DNA from: Tannerellaceae bacterium
Lineage (GTDB): Bacteria > Bacteroidota > Bacteroidia > Bacteroidales > Tannerellaceae
DNA length: 31,353 bases
Assembly: GCA_031273385.1 (NCBI GenBank)
Contig: JAISRY010000144.1
Coordinates: forward strand, 1 to 31,353
Direction of reading: 5' to 3'
Below the pieces are notes generated by a model. It was not told the DNA's origin, made no database searches, and saw only the letters and a list, made by a program, of their open reading frames with translations. Shown piece after piece: positions 24,132 through 31,353 of the stretch. Numbering within the stretch: position 1 is the first letter of the stretch; every line of letters begins with the position of its first letter. Made by a program: the position numbers and the translations under genes.

Positions 24132-25256
24132 ATGTATTTTAGAGATGTCATAGGACAGCAGGAGGTGAAGCGGCGGTTGATCGAAACGGCACAACGGGAG
24201 GCCATACCGCACGCACAACTCTTTTGCGAACAGGGAGGCGCAGGCGCTTACCCTCTGGCGTTCGCCTACGCCCGATACCTGAATTGTACCGACCGGTCCG
24301 ACACCGATGCCTGCGGGCATTGCCCCTCATGTGTCAAGTATGATGTGTTTGCCCACCCCGACCTGCATTTTATCTTTCCGATAGCGGCTAAAAAGGAGAA
24401 GAAGAAGGAGGTGTGCGACGACTATCTCCCCGAATGGCGGAGCTTTCTGAAAGGACATCTCTACTTTGGCCTCGACAACTGGGTGGAAGCTATGGACGCC
24501 GGCAATACGCAGCCCCTGATCTACTCGAAAGAGAGCGACGAAATCGTACGGAAGCTCGGGCTAAAGATCTATGAGGCGGCCTACCGCATACTGCTGGTCT
24601 GGCTGCCGGAGAAGATGCACGACACGTGCGCCAATAAGCTATTGAAAATGATCGAAGAGCCGCCGGCAAATACCGTCATCCTGATGGTTTCCGAAGCTCC
24701 CGATATGATATTGGGGACGATACAGTCCAGGGCGCAGCGGATGAATGTCCGCCCCATAGCGGAAGAAGACCTGGCGAAAGCGATGATAGACAGGTACAGC
24801 CTGACGGCGGATGATGCCGCATGGATCGCACACCTGGCCAACGGCAACTGGCTGAAAGCCGTAGAGGGGATCAGCCTGAGCGAAGAAAAGACATTCTTCC
24901 TGGATCAGTTCAAAGGGATGATGCGCAACTCCTGGTCGCGCAACGTGAAAGGCATGAAAACTATGGCCGACCTGTTGGCCGGTATCGGGACGGAGCGGCA
25001 GAAAAACTTCCTCTCCTATTGCCAGCAGTTGGTACGCGAAAACTTCATGTCGCACTTCCAGCTGCCGGAACTGAACTATATGAACCGCGACGAGGCTACC
25101 TTTGCGCAGAAATTCGCCCCCTATATCAACGAGCGGAATGTGCTGGAGCTGGTGGAAGAGCTAAGCCGGGCGGAGCTGCATATCGAGCGGAACGTCTCCG
25201 CCAGGATGGTGTTTTTTGATTTATCCCTGCGTATCACCGTACTGTTGAAGCGGTGA
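24132..25256 (+). CDS. holB: DNA polymerase III delta' subunit
   Basis: Clamp-loader subunit of 374 residues. It opens with the family start (YFRDVIGQQEVKRRL) and has the clamp-loader zinc site C-x8-C-x2-C-x2-C at Cys52, Cys61, Cys64 and Cys67. The P-loop position reads EQGGAGAYP without the Lys-Ser/Thr needed for ATP, as expected for delta', which does not hydrolyse ATP. The sensor-like segment TCANKLLKMIEEPPANTVILMVSE is clear, and SRAQRM follows with the SRC position altered. An AAGGAGA stretch lies about five bases before the ATG. gldB follows after 24 bases. Confidence 0.92.
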   Translation: MYFRDVIGQQEVKRRLIETAQREAIPHAQLFCEQGGAGAYPLAFAYARYLNCTDRSDTDACGHCPSCVKYDVFAHPDLHFIFPIAAKKEKKKEVCDDYLPEWRSFLKGHLYFGLDNWVEAMDAGNTQPLIYSKESDEIVRKLGLKIYEAAYRILLVWLPEKMHDTCANKLLKMIEEPPANTVILMVSEAPDMILGTIQSRAQRMNVRPIAEEDLAKAMIDRYSLTADDAAWIAHLANGNWLKAVEGISLSEEKTFFLDQFKGMMRNSWSRNVKGMKTMADLLAGIGTERQKNFLSYCQQLVRENFMSHFQLPELNYMNRDEATFAQKFAPYINERNVLELVEELSRAELHIERNVSARMVFFDLSLRITVLLKR

Positions 25257-25280
25257 GCGCTACCTGAAAAGCAGAAAAAT

Positions 25281-26270
25281 ATGTGTAACAAGATCCTTTG
25301 TGCGTTGTGCTGCCTGCTCTGTGCGACAGGTTGCCGGGGGCAGGGCGAAAGCCGCTTCGCTTCGGCTCCCCCCGTTCCCATCCACCGTTTCGACAAGGCG
25401 CTGTATCGAGTGGTCGAGTCGGATGACTCTTTGCTCTACGCCCGCCTGCTGGAGGAATACCGCGATATGCTGGAGGTGACGGGGAAAGGCATCCTGAATA
25501 TGCGGTCGCCCGAACTGCCGGAATTTCCCGCCCGACTGGTGAATTACTATTCCGAACCGACGCTGAACGGCCTGTATCGCGATGCCCTCGCGCTGTACGA
25601 CTCCGTCGCCGCTATCGAGCGACAGTTGGGCAGCGCGTTCGCCTACCTGAAAGAGGCGTTGCCCTCCACCGTCGTCCCCAACGTGTATATGCATGTTTCC
25701 GGATTGAACCAGAATGTGCTGGTGGCCGGCAACCTCCTGTCGGTTTCGATCGACAAGTATATGGGAAAAGATTACCCGCTGTACGGGGAGTTCTTCTATG
25801 AATACCAGCGCGAACGGATGCAGCCCGCCCTCGTCGCGCCCGACTGCCTGGCGGGATGGATCATGTCGGAGCGTCCTTTCGAGGGAAAGGAGAACGTCCT
25901 GCTGGAGAGGATGGTGTATGAGGGAAAAATCAAATACCTGCTTTCCGAAGCCTTTCCCTCCCTCGCGCCCGCCACCCTGATGGGCTATACCGAAGAGGAG
26001 TACGACTGGTGCCGCGAGCATGAGGGCTCACTATGGAAAACCGTCGTCGGGGAGAAGCACCTCTATACGCCGGATCAGCTGACAACCGACCGCTACTTCG
26101 ACGACGCCCCGGGCTTTCCCGTCCCGTCTGTGCCCGGACGGATCGGGGTATGGATCGGCTGGCAAATCGTCGCCCACTACATGAAAGAGACCCGCGCGAC
26201 GCCCGAAAGCCTGATGCAGGCACGCGACGCACAGCACATCCTGGCCGCCTCGAAGTACAAACCCCTCTGA
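25281..26270 (+). CDS. gldB: GldB-family lipoprotein (gliding-motility-associated)
   Basis: A 329-residue lipoprotein. The signal peptide is unusually cysteine-rich and ends in a lipobox with Cys18 (ATGC). The rest matches GldB-related proteins: FDKALY at the start, IYMHVSGLNQNVLVAGNLLSVSIDKYMG-type central motifs, LVAPDCLAGWIMSERPF, and a C-terminal VPGRIGVWIGWQIVAHYM. GldB was found through gliding motility in Flavobacterium but also occurs in non-gliding Bacteroidales, where its job is unclear. In this window it accompanies proteins with type IX secretion signals. It probably shares transcription with holB. Confidence 0.85.
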   Translation: MCNKILCALCCLLCATGCRGQGESRFASAPPVPIHRFDKALYRVVESDDSLLYARLLEEYRDMLEVTGKGILNMRSPELPEFPARLVNYYSEPTLNGLYRDALALYDSVAAIERQLGSAFAYLKEALPSTVVPNVYMHVSGLNQNVLVAGNLLSVSIDKYMGKDYPLYGEFFYEYQRERMQPALVAPDCLAGWIMSERPFEGKENVLLERMVYEGKIKYLLSEAFPSLAPATLMGYTEEEYDWCREHEGSLWKTVVGEKHLYTPDQLTTDRYFDDAPGFPVPSVPGRIGVWIGWQIVAHYMKETRATPESLMQARDAQHILAASKYKPL

Positions 26271-26287
26271 ATGGAGCGCACAAAAAA

Positions 26288-26315
26288 CCCGTCCTGTTCT
26301 CACGAACAAGACGGG
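26288..26315 (-). terminator. Intrinsic terminator of the glycogen operon (distal)
   Basis: Stem CCCGTCCTGTTC / GAACAAGACGGG (12 bp with one C-A mismatch) around the loop TCAC. Read on the minus strand it is followed at once by a run of six T (26282-26287). The plus strand has no U-run after it. Confidence 0.75.
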
Positions 26316-26345
26316 CGGAATTCATCTAATTTAACCTAAAATGCT

Positions 26346-26387
26346 ATGAAAAAAACTCTGTGTTGTTATATAGGCCCATGCTTCTAA
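26346..26387 (+). other. Thirteen-codon open frame behind a shared leader motif
   Basis: ATG at 26346 opens MKKTLCCYIGPCF then a stop. It is preceded by TTAACCTAAAATG (26331-26343), whose own two-codon frame (Met-Leu-stop) overlaps this ATG as ATGA. The same leader arrangement occurs ahead of the debranching-enzyme gene. No promoter is seen upstream on this strand and the frame overlaps a hairpin. It may be a relic of a lost gene's 5' end rather than a live peptide. Confidence 0.2.
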
Positions 26388-26399
26388 TCATATAACAAC
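26362..26399. terminator. Candidate bidirectional terminator hairpin
   Basis: A perfect 10-bp inverted repeat, GTTGTTATAT (26362-26371) and ATATAACAAC (26390-26399), with an 18-base loop. It lies 17 bases beyond the GH57 stop codon on the minus strand. On that strand a T-rich run follows six bases after the stem. The large loop and AT-rich stem make it weaker than the hairpin at 26288-26315. Confidence 0.4.
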
Positions 26400-26416
26400 C
26401 GTTGGCGGGCTTTTGT

Positions 26417-27727
26417 TTAATTCTTCTCGATAATGATGCCCTTTACCGTTTTCTTCCTTAAACGTTCCACCTCTTTCTGTAGCATTTCAATCTCTTTGCC
26501 CTGGTTCTTAATCGTCGTCAGCAGGGAATTTAGCTCCTCGTTCTCTATCGACGAGGGGTACTGGGCATTAACGCGAAAGATGAAGTCCGACAAGACATTC
26601 ATGTAGTTGTTGAATGCATCGTACGGATTGTCATACGGGCTGAATCCCCTCCCGCCGGTATGCTTGGTATTCATATAATAGAAATGGTCGCTGCTCTGCA
26701 GGTAATTCCAGTCCTGCCGGATACGGCGGTCTTCGATGAGGCGTACCCGCTCGCTGATCTTATTTATCTTGCGGAACGCCTCCTGTTGCAGGATATTCCC
26801 GAGCCACGAACTGCAATCTTTCTCTTCGTCCACCCACGACATGGCATACGGGACGACGATCGAGTCCACCGGCTTCAGCAACGAGAAGACCTCCGACGGT
26901 AGCGAGAAGCTGATCCCCTTTTCAGCCGCAAAGCGCGGGAGCGCCCGGAAGAAATCGAAAATCCCCGACTCCGCCGGATGCAGCGACCCGAGCGTCTCGT
27001 AATTGATAAAGATGTTGATGATCTGCTCCGGCTCGGGCTGGGAGGCGATCCAGGAGATATACTTGTCGGCAGTCAGCGGATACTCGTTCCAGTTGTAGTT
27101 GTTGAAGCGCAGCGACAAGTCTTCGCTGAAGCGGTCGTTCTTCAACAACAGTTTCAGCTGTGGCTGCATGGCCGAGGCGTAGACGTAGTTCGGGCTTTTC
27201 CAGCCCAGGACATGTTTCGCCCCCTCTGTCAGCATCCCCTTAAAGCCCAACTGGTAGACGAGTCCGGATATCTCGTCGGAGTAGATCAGTTCCGTATTGC
27301 GGAATACCTTAGGCTTAATGCCGAACATGGAGTAGATCTTTTCGCGGTGCAGCTTCACCTGCGACTTGAACTCTTCATGGTCGCCGAGGGAGGCGAGCGA
27401 ATGGGCGTATGTTTCGGTCAGGAACTCCACGTTCCCGGTCGCCGCCAGTTCCTTAAAGCTGTCGATCACTTCGGGGGTGTATACCTCCATTTGCTCCAGC
27501 GCCGTCCCCGAAATGGAGAAAGCGGCTTTGAACCTGCCCCCGCTCTGCCGGATCATATCGAGGATGGCTTTGTTGGCCGGCAGGTACGAGCGTTCGGCGA
27601 TGCGGCGGATAATCTCTTCGTTCTGGAAGTCATCGTAGTAATAATGGTCGTTTCCAATGTCAAAGAAACGGTATCTTTTCAGACGGAACGGTTGATGTAA
27701 TTGGAAATAAAAGCAAATCGTTTTCAT
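26417..27727 (-). CDS. GH57 alpha-amylase-like protein, acid/base Asp replaced
   Basis: A 436-residue family GH57 protein. The five conserved regions can be traced: HQP at 11-13; SGTALEQ at 73-79; RNTEL at 143-147 with the nucleophile Glu146; INYETLG at 241-247, where amylase-type enzymes have DYETFGEH; and SWVDEEKDCSSWLGN at 297-311. Position 242 is Asn where the catalytic Asp is expected, and the following GEHQ is GSLH. The enzyme may therefore be inactive or altered. A coiled coil (about 398-426, EELNSLLTTIKNQGKEIEML...) ends the protein. It is the third gene of the glycogen operon, 40 bases after the glycosyltransferase. Confidence 0.88.
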   Translation of the reverse strand: MKTICFYFQLHQPFRLKRYRFFDIGNDHYYYDDFQNEEIIRRIAERSYLPANKAILDMIRQSGGRFKAAFSISGTALEQMEVYTPEVIDSFKELAATGNVEFLTETYAHSLASLGDHEEFKSQVKLHREKIYSMFGIKPKVFRNTELIYSDEISGLVYQLGFKGMLTEGAKHVLGWKSPNYVYASAMQPQLKLLLKNDRFSEDLSLRFNNYNWNEYPLTADKYISWIASQPEPEQIINIFINYETLGSLHPAESGIFDFFRALPRFAAEKGISFSLPSEVFSLLKPVDSIVVPYAMSWVDEEKDCSSWLGNILQQEAFRKINKISERVRLIEDRRIRQDWNYLQSSDHFYYMNTKHTGGRGFSPYDNPYDAFNNYMNVLSDFIFRVNAQYPSSIENEELNSLLTTIKNQGKEIEMLQKEVERLRKKTVKGIIIEKN

Positions 27728-27767
27728 ACTATTTTATTTTTATCGTACATTATATTATATATACTCG

Positions 27768-29027
27768 TTAATGTGTCAGTTGGTCGTAGATGCGGCGCAC
27801 CTTCTGGCCGGCATATTCCCACTTGATGTTATCCACCTCCCGCTTCCCCTGTTCTTTGAGGAAAGCGTGCATGGCAGGATAGGTGATAATAGAATACATG
27901 GCGTCGGCCATGGCTTCAATGTCCCAATAGTCCACCTTTACGGCGTAATTCAGAATCTCGGCGCAGCCCGATTGCTTGGAGATAATCGTCGGGACGCCGC
28001 ACTGCATCGCCTCCAGCGGAGAGATACCGAACGGTTCCGAAACGGACGGCATGACATAGACATCGCTCGCTTTCAGCACTTCGTATACCTGCTTCCCCCG
28101 CATAAAACCGGTGAAATGAAAGCGGTCGGAAATGTCCCGCGCCGCAGCCAGGTTGATCATCTGGTTCATCATATCCCCGCTTCCGGCCATCACAAAGCGG
28201 GCGTTGGGCGATTTGGACAGTACCTTTGCCGCCGCTTCGACGAAGTATTCCGGCCCTTTCTGCATCGTGATCCTCCCCAGAAAGGTGATAATCTTGTCTT
28301 TCACCCCTTTCTTGTCCTGTATGGCCAGTATCTCCGGGCTTAGCGGCTCTACGGCATTGTGGACGGTCGTCACCTTTGAGGGATCCTGGTGGTATTTCTC
28401 GATGACGGTCAGGCGGGTAAGGTTGCTTACCGTAATGATATGGTCGGCATTGTCCATGCCGTTTTTCTCAATGCCGTAGACATTGGGGTTGACGTTCCCG
28501 CGGCTGCGGTCGTAGTCGGTGGCATGGACATGGATCACCAGCGGCTTGCCGCTGATTTTCTTCGAATGGATACCGGCAGGATAGGTCAGCCAGTCGTGCG
28601 CATGAATAATGTCGAACGATTCCGTGCCGGCGATCACCCCGGCGACGATGGAATAGTTGTTGATCTCTTCCAACAGGTTGTCGGGATAGCGTCCCGAAAA
28701 CTCCATACACCCCAGATCGTTGGTATACCGGTAACTGAAATCGGCATAGATGTGATTGCGGTAGTCATAGTATTTCTGAGGATCCATGTATTTACCGATG
28801 CGGCTTTTTACATAATCCATCGGTACGTCGTGCCACACGATAGGCGTATGGCAGGCGCCGATTACCCGGAGGAAGCTCTGGTCTTCCTCCCCACAAGGTT
28901 TAGGTATAACGAACGTTATATCCATATCCGGCTGCATAGCCATGCCCCGGGTCAATCCGTAACTGGCAGTCCCCAATCCCCCCAGAATGTGGGGCGGAAA
29001 CTCCCATCCATACATTAATGCTTTCAT
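27768..29027 (-). CDS. Glycogen-synthase-like glycosyltransferase (GT4/GT5 type)
   Basis: A 419-residue GT-B fold glycosyltransferase. The N-terminal domain opens MYGWEFPPHILGGLGTASYGL, a nucleotide-sugar glycine loop like that of starch and glycogen synthases, and holds DIIHAHDWLTYPAGI. The C-terminal half has FLGRITMQKGPEYFVEAA and the E-x7-E motif in EPFGISPLEAMQCGVPTI. Between a debranching enzyme and a GH57 protein, the likely role is alpha-glucan chain synthesis in the cytoplasm from an activated glucose donor. Donor choice (UDP- or ADP-glucose) cannot be told from the sequence. It starts 14 bases after the debranching gene. Confidence 0.85.
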   Translation of the reverse strand: MKALMYGWEFPPHILGGLGTASYGLTRGMAMQPDMDITFVIPKPCGEEDQSFLRVIGACHTPIVWHDVPMDYVKSRIGKYMDPQKYYDYRNHIYADFSYRYTNDLGCMEFSGRYPDNLLEEINNYSIVAGVIAGTESFDIIHAHDWLTYPAGIHSKKISGKPLVIHVHATDYDRSRGNVNPNVYGIEKNGMDNADHIITVSNLTRLTVIEKYHQDPSKVTTVHNAVEPLSPEILAIQDKKGVKDKIITFLGRITMQKGPEYFVEAAAKVLSKSPNARFVMAGSGDMMNQMINLAAARDISDRFHFTGFMRGKQVYEVLKASDVYVMPSVSEPFGISPLEAMQCGVPTIISKQSGCAEILNYAVKVDYWDIEAMADAMYSIITYPAMHAFLKEQGKREVDNIKWEYAGQKVRRIYDQLTH

Positions 29028-29041
29028 AGTATTATCTTTTA

Positions 29042-30976
29042 TTATTCCGAGTTATATTTTTTCAATAATTTGACCACCCTTAAAATGGCCGCCACATTCA
29101 TGGCAAACGAGATGGCGCCACGCCCGGTGAATGGCGGATTCCCGTCAAACAGCTCCGGTATGGTGCCTATGCAATGCAATTTAACCTCTTCTTCCATACT
29201 GATTAACATCCGTTCGGCAAACGATACCCCGCTTTTGCCGAACACCCTGAGATAGGCCTCGATATACGCCCCCAGCAGCCATGGCCACGCCGTCCCCTGG
29301 TGGTACACCAAATCCCGTTCGTACTGCGGCCCCACGTAATAGGGCTTATACCCCTCGCTCTTGGGGCTGAGCGAACGCAGCCCTTTGGGGGTGAGCAGCT
29401 CTTTCGTCACGATATCCACGACAGCCCGCTTCTGCAGCTTCGTCAGCGGCGAATAGGGGAGGGAGACGGCAAAAATCATATTCGGGCGCACGCTCCAGTC
29501 GACCGTCGACCCGCTCACCGAATCGAACAGGTAGTTATAGCCGTTGACGAACGTCTCGGCAAAGGAGTAACTGATCTTCCCGACAAGGGCGTCGATCTTT
29601 TCCACCGCCTCCCCCCCGTTCAGCTCCGTATAGAAACAGAGGGCGTTATACCATAGGGCGTTGAACTCGACGATATACCCCGAACGGGAAACGACAGGCC
29701 TCCCGTTCACGGTAGAGTTCATCCACGTGATCGCCTTATCCTTTCCATTGGCATACAACAGGCCGTTATCCATCAGCCCCATGTCGGGATGCCGCTGCTC
29801 TATAATATAATGTATGATTTCCGGCACGATTTCGCCGTAAAGCGCCCGGCAACGTTCAAGCCCCTCGCTCAGCGCATACTGGTGGATCGCCCATATACAC
29901 CACAACGGAACGTCCGGGCGGTCGATCTCCCTGATAACGGGATCCCCCGTTTCGTCCCGCATAAAATTCCGCAACGCCGGTATAGCCGTATGCATAATCT
30001 TCTCGAAACGCACCGGGTCGTCAATAGAAAGCGTGCATCCGGGCAGGGAGATAAACAGATCCCTCGCACGGGTTTTGAACCAGGGATAGCCTGCCAGGAG
30101 GTAGGCGTCCTGCTCTTTAGGGCGGAAATAGAATTGTTGCGCCGAGTTTTTCAGGCAATTGAAGAAGCTGGTTCTCGGCGTGCGCGCGTGTACTTCCTCT
30201 TCGTATAGCGCTTTCAGGCGTGCGGGGACGGCTTCGGTATCTCCCGCGCTGAACAGGATAGACTCCCCTTTCTTTATCGGCAACTCAAAATAGCCCGGCA
30301 CATAAAGGTCTTCCTTATACGGATAGCCCCGCTCCTGCTCCTTGGGATACTCAATCCCATGGTACCAGTAAGGCTCGAACACAAACCGGGCTTTCTTGCT
30401 GAATTGCATGAACAGTTCGGGATAGCCGTGATAAAGGCGCGTCTTGATCCCGTTCGCGATCTCGGCAAACGACTGGTCGATCGCCCCGTTAGCCTGCGCC
30501 AGGTTCTTAACGCTCCTGAACGCGAGGAAAGGGCGGAAACGCAGCGTCGTCGCCGAATGAGCGTCTTCCAGCGTATACTTGATCAGTATGCGGTTCTCAT
30601 ACATGGAAAAAACCTTCTCCTTTGAGAAAATCACGCCTCCCACCCGGTAAAGGGTGCGGGGCACGGTGTCGCAACTGTATTCCCGGATATACTTATGCCC
30701 TTTCGGACTGAAGTTTTCTCCTTCGTACTTATGTAACCCAAGGTTAAATTCTGCTCCATGCTGAATAACCGTCTCATCAAGCGATGATAAAAGTACATGG
30801 TTGTCGTCATCAATTGCCGGCACGGGTATGACAAGAAGCCCGTGGTATTTCCTTGTATTGCAATCGACAACAGTCGTACAATGATAGGCGCCTTTCCGGT
30901 TTGTCCGGAGAACCTCCCGACTCAACGACTCCTGTAAATTTATCATTATCGTCTTGTCAAATTCAAGGTAACTCAT
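29042..30976 (-). CDS. Glycogen debranching enzyme (amylo-alpha-1,6-glucosidase)
   Basis: A 644-residue protein of the archaeal/bacterial-type debranching enzymes (GH133). The N-terminal domain has SREVLRTNRKGAYHCTTVVDCNTRKYHGLLV-type motifs (19-49). The (alpha/alpha)6 catalytic domain runs from about 285: AGYPWFKTRARDLFISLPG (295-313), DVPLWCIWAIHQY (355-367), TWMN at 417-420 followed by EFNALWYNAL (437-446), and YHQGTAWPWLLGAY near the C-terminus. It removes alpha-1,6 branch glucose from glycogen. It is the first gene of the operon. Position 420 is Asn where I recall Asp in many relatives. The start at 30976 fits the promoter 65 bases upstream, and a five-codon frame ends on this ATG. Confidence 0.9.
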   Translation of the reverse strand: MSYLEFDKTIMINLQESLSREVLRTNRKGAYHCTTVVDCNTRKYHGLLVIPVPAIDDDNHVLLSSLDETVIQHGAEFNLGLHKYEGENFSPKGHKYIREYSCDTVPRTLYRVGGVIFSKEKVFSMYENRILIKYTLEDAHSATTLRFRPFLAFRSVKNLAQANGAIDQSFAEIANGIKTRLYHGYPELFMQFSKKARFVFEPYWYHGIEYPKEQERGYPYKEDLYVPGYFELPIKKGESILFSAGDTEAVPARLKALYEEEVHARTPRTSFFNCLKNSAQQFYFRPKEQDAYLLAGYPWFKTRARDLFISLPGCTLSIDDPVRFEKIMHTAIPALRNFMRDETGDPVIREIDRPDVPLWCIWAIHQYALSEGLERCRALYGEIVPEIIHYIIEQRHPDMGLMDNGLLYANGKDKAITWMNSTVNGRPVVSRSGYIVEFNALWYNALCFYTELNGGEAVEKIDALVGKISYSFAETFVNGYNYLFDSVSGSTVDWSVRPNMIFAVSLPYSPLTKLQKRAVVDIVTKELLTPKGLRSLSPKSEGYKPYYVGPQYERDLVYHQGTAWPWLLGAYIEAYLRVFGKSGVSFAERMLISMEEEVKLHCIGTIPELFDGNPPFTGRGAISFAMNVAAILRVVKLLKKYNSE

Positions 30977-31001
30977 ATATTTGAATACATGTTTAGGTTA
31001 A
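30977..31001 (-). promoter_or_regulatory. Leader with five-codon upstream frame
   Basis: In the 5' leader of the debranching gene, TTAACCTAAACATG (30988-31001) opens the frame Met-Tyr-Ser-Asn-Ile-stop. Its TGA overlaps the gene's ATG as ATGA. This is an arrangement for translational coupling, if it is used. Confidence 0.35.
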
Positions 31002-31040
31002 GTTTTTTAATTCAGGGAATCGCTTCCATGGATTAAAAAC

Positions 31041-31072
31041 CAAATGTATTATTATTAAAGGAAACAACCAAA
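31041..31072 (-). promoter_or_regulatory. Promoter of the glycogen operon
   Basis: On the minus strand TTTG (31069-31072), 20 bases, TACATTTG (31041-31048): an exact match to the Bacteroides sigma-ABfr pattern. The predicted transcript start lies near 31035, giving a leader of about 60 bases before 30976. Confidence 0.65.
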
Positions 31073-31353
31073 TTTTACAAAAAGTTTATCTCAACAAATG
31101 CGATTTTATTTGCTCGGGGGTACTTACAGGCCAGGGTCAACGCATTAAAATGTATTTTCGAGCTTATAATGACGACGAATCGCAATCGTTTGAAAATCAA
31201 ATAGTATCCGTCATTGCGAGTACCCAATAAACCAGGTTTATCAAAAAGGAAAATGACGGCGATAGCAATCCCGTTAGGGGGACCGAGCGGGAGAACGTCA
31301 TGTCGACCGAGCGCAGCGAGTGGAGACACCTCAGATCGAAAGGGCAGGCGGGT
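31073..31353. repeat. Non-coding right end with a likely dispersed repeat
   Basis: No credible gene is seen in the last 370 bases. From about 31213 the text holds GTCATTGCGAG, a short dyad ATAAACC-A-GGTTTAT (31227-31241), AGCAATCCCGTTAG, and then GTCGACCGAGCGCAGCGAG followed by TGGAGACA. Phrases of this kind occur as dispersed intergenic repeats in several bacterial groups, including Bacteroidota. That identification is from memory and was not searched. Confidence 0.4.

Noticed and set aside
24225..24260. Damaged P-loop in the clamp-loader protein as a sign of decay
   Set aside because: Delta' subunits normally lack a working ATP site, and the rest of the protein is intact.
31075..31329. An 84-codon frame on the minus strand at the right end
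   Set aside because: It runs through the dispersed-repeat text and the operon promoter region and resembles no known protein.

Overview
The window is a piece of a Bacteroidota chromosome, most likely order Bacteroidales (Tannerellaceae or Porphyromonadaceae-like). Several things point there: a SusC/SusD pair under an ECF sigma factor and FecR anti-sigma factor, type IX secretion C-terminal sorting domains, a GldB lipoprotein, a DUF4834 protein, and promoter elements of the Bacteroides type (TTTG, about 19-20 bases, TAnnTTTG). No rRNA or tRNA gene, phage gene or insertion sequence was recognised. Most of the backbone is GC-rich. Two parts are visibly AT-richer: the polysaccharide-utilisation-type locus at about 6.0-17.1 kb and the DUF1016 gene near the left end.

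Layout. (1) 1-6.04 kb, all minus strand: the 5' end of a Tat-exported GH125 alpha-mannosidase, a DUF1016/YhcG-type PD-(D/E)XK nuclease carrying an in-frame palindromic repeat, then uvrA and a stand-alone TrpB2-type tryptophan synthase beta chain in one tight unit (trpB2 first). (2) 6.3-17.05 kb, all minus strand, read as fecR, susC, susD, a two-fold repeated DUF4623 protein, a phosphodiester glycosidase (NAGPA family), and an ECF sigma factor at the far end. The two exported proteins carry T9SS sorting domains. There is no classical glycoside hydrolase, and a perfect 20-bp stem hairpin lies between the last two exported-protein genes. (3) 17.18-22.51 kb, plus strand: a SUI1/YciH-type initiation factor, an AddA/RecB-like helicase-nuclease, phosphatidylserine decarboxylase, phosphatidylserine synthase, and a small DUF4834 membrane protein. 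(4) 22.51-23.18 kb, minus strand: tadA-type deaminase overlapping a small basic protein. (5) 23.25-26.27 kb, plus strand: YraN, then an unusual 450-bp intergenic repeat field, then holB (DNA polymerase III delta') and a GldB lipoprotein. (6) 26.4-30.98 kb, minus strand: a glycogen-metabolism operon of debranching enzyme, glycogen-synthase-like glycosyltransferase and a GH57 protein, with a well-formed promoter at its head and hairpin terminators at its end. (7) 31.0-31.35 kb: non-coding, ending in what looks like a dispersed repeat.

How the genes work together. psd and pssA make two successive steps of phosphatidylethanolamine synthesis and are adjacent. The glycogen genes would build and trim cytoplasmic alpha-glucan. 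The SusC STN domain, FecR and the sigma factor form a trans-envelope signalling chain controlling uptake of an unknown glycan, possibly one joined by sugar-phosphodiester bonds.

The most unusual object is the repeat field at 23642-24083. It has twelve consecutive degenerate units with an exact 22-bp period, rich in self-complementary cores and holding a roughly 100-bp palindrome. A second array of 9-bp CTTAAG-type units follows directly, ending just ahead of the holB promoter. I know of no described element with this build.
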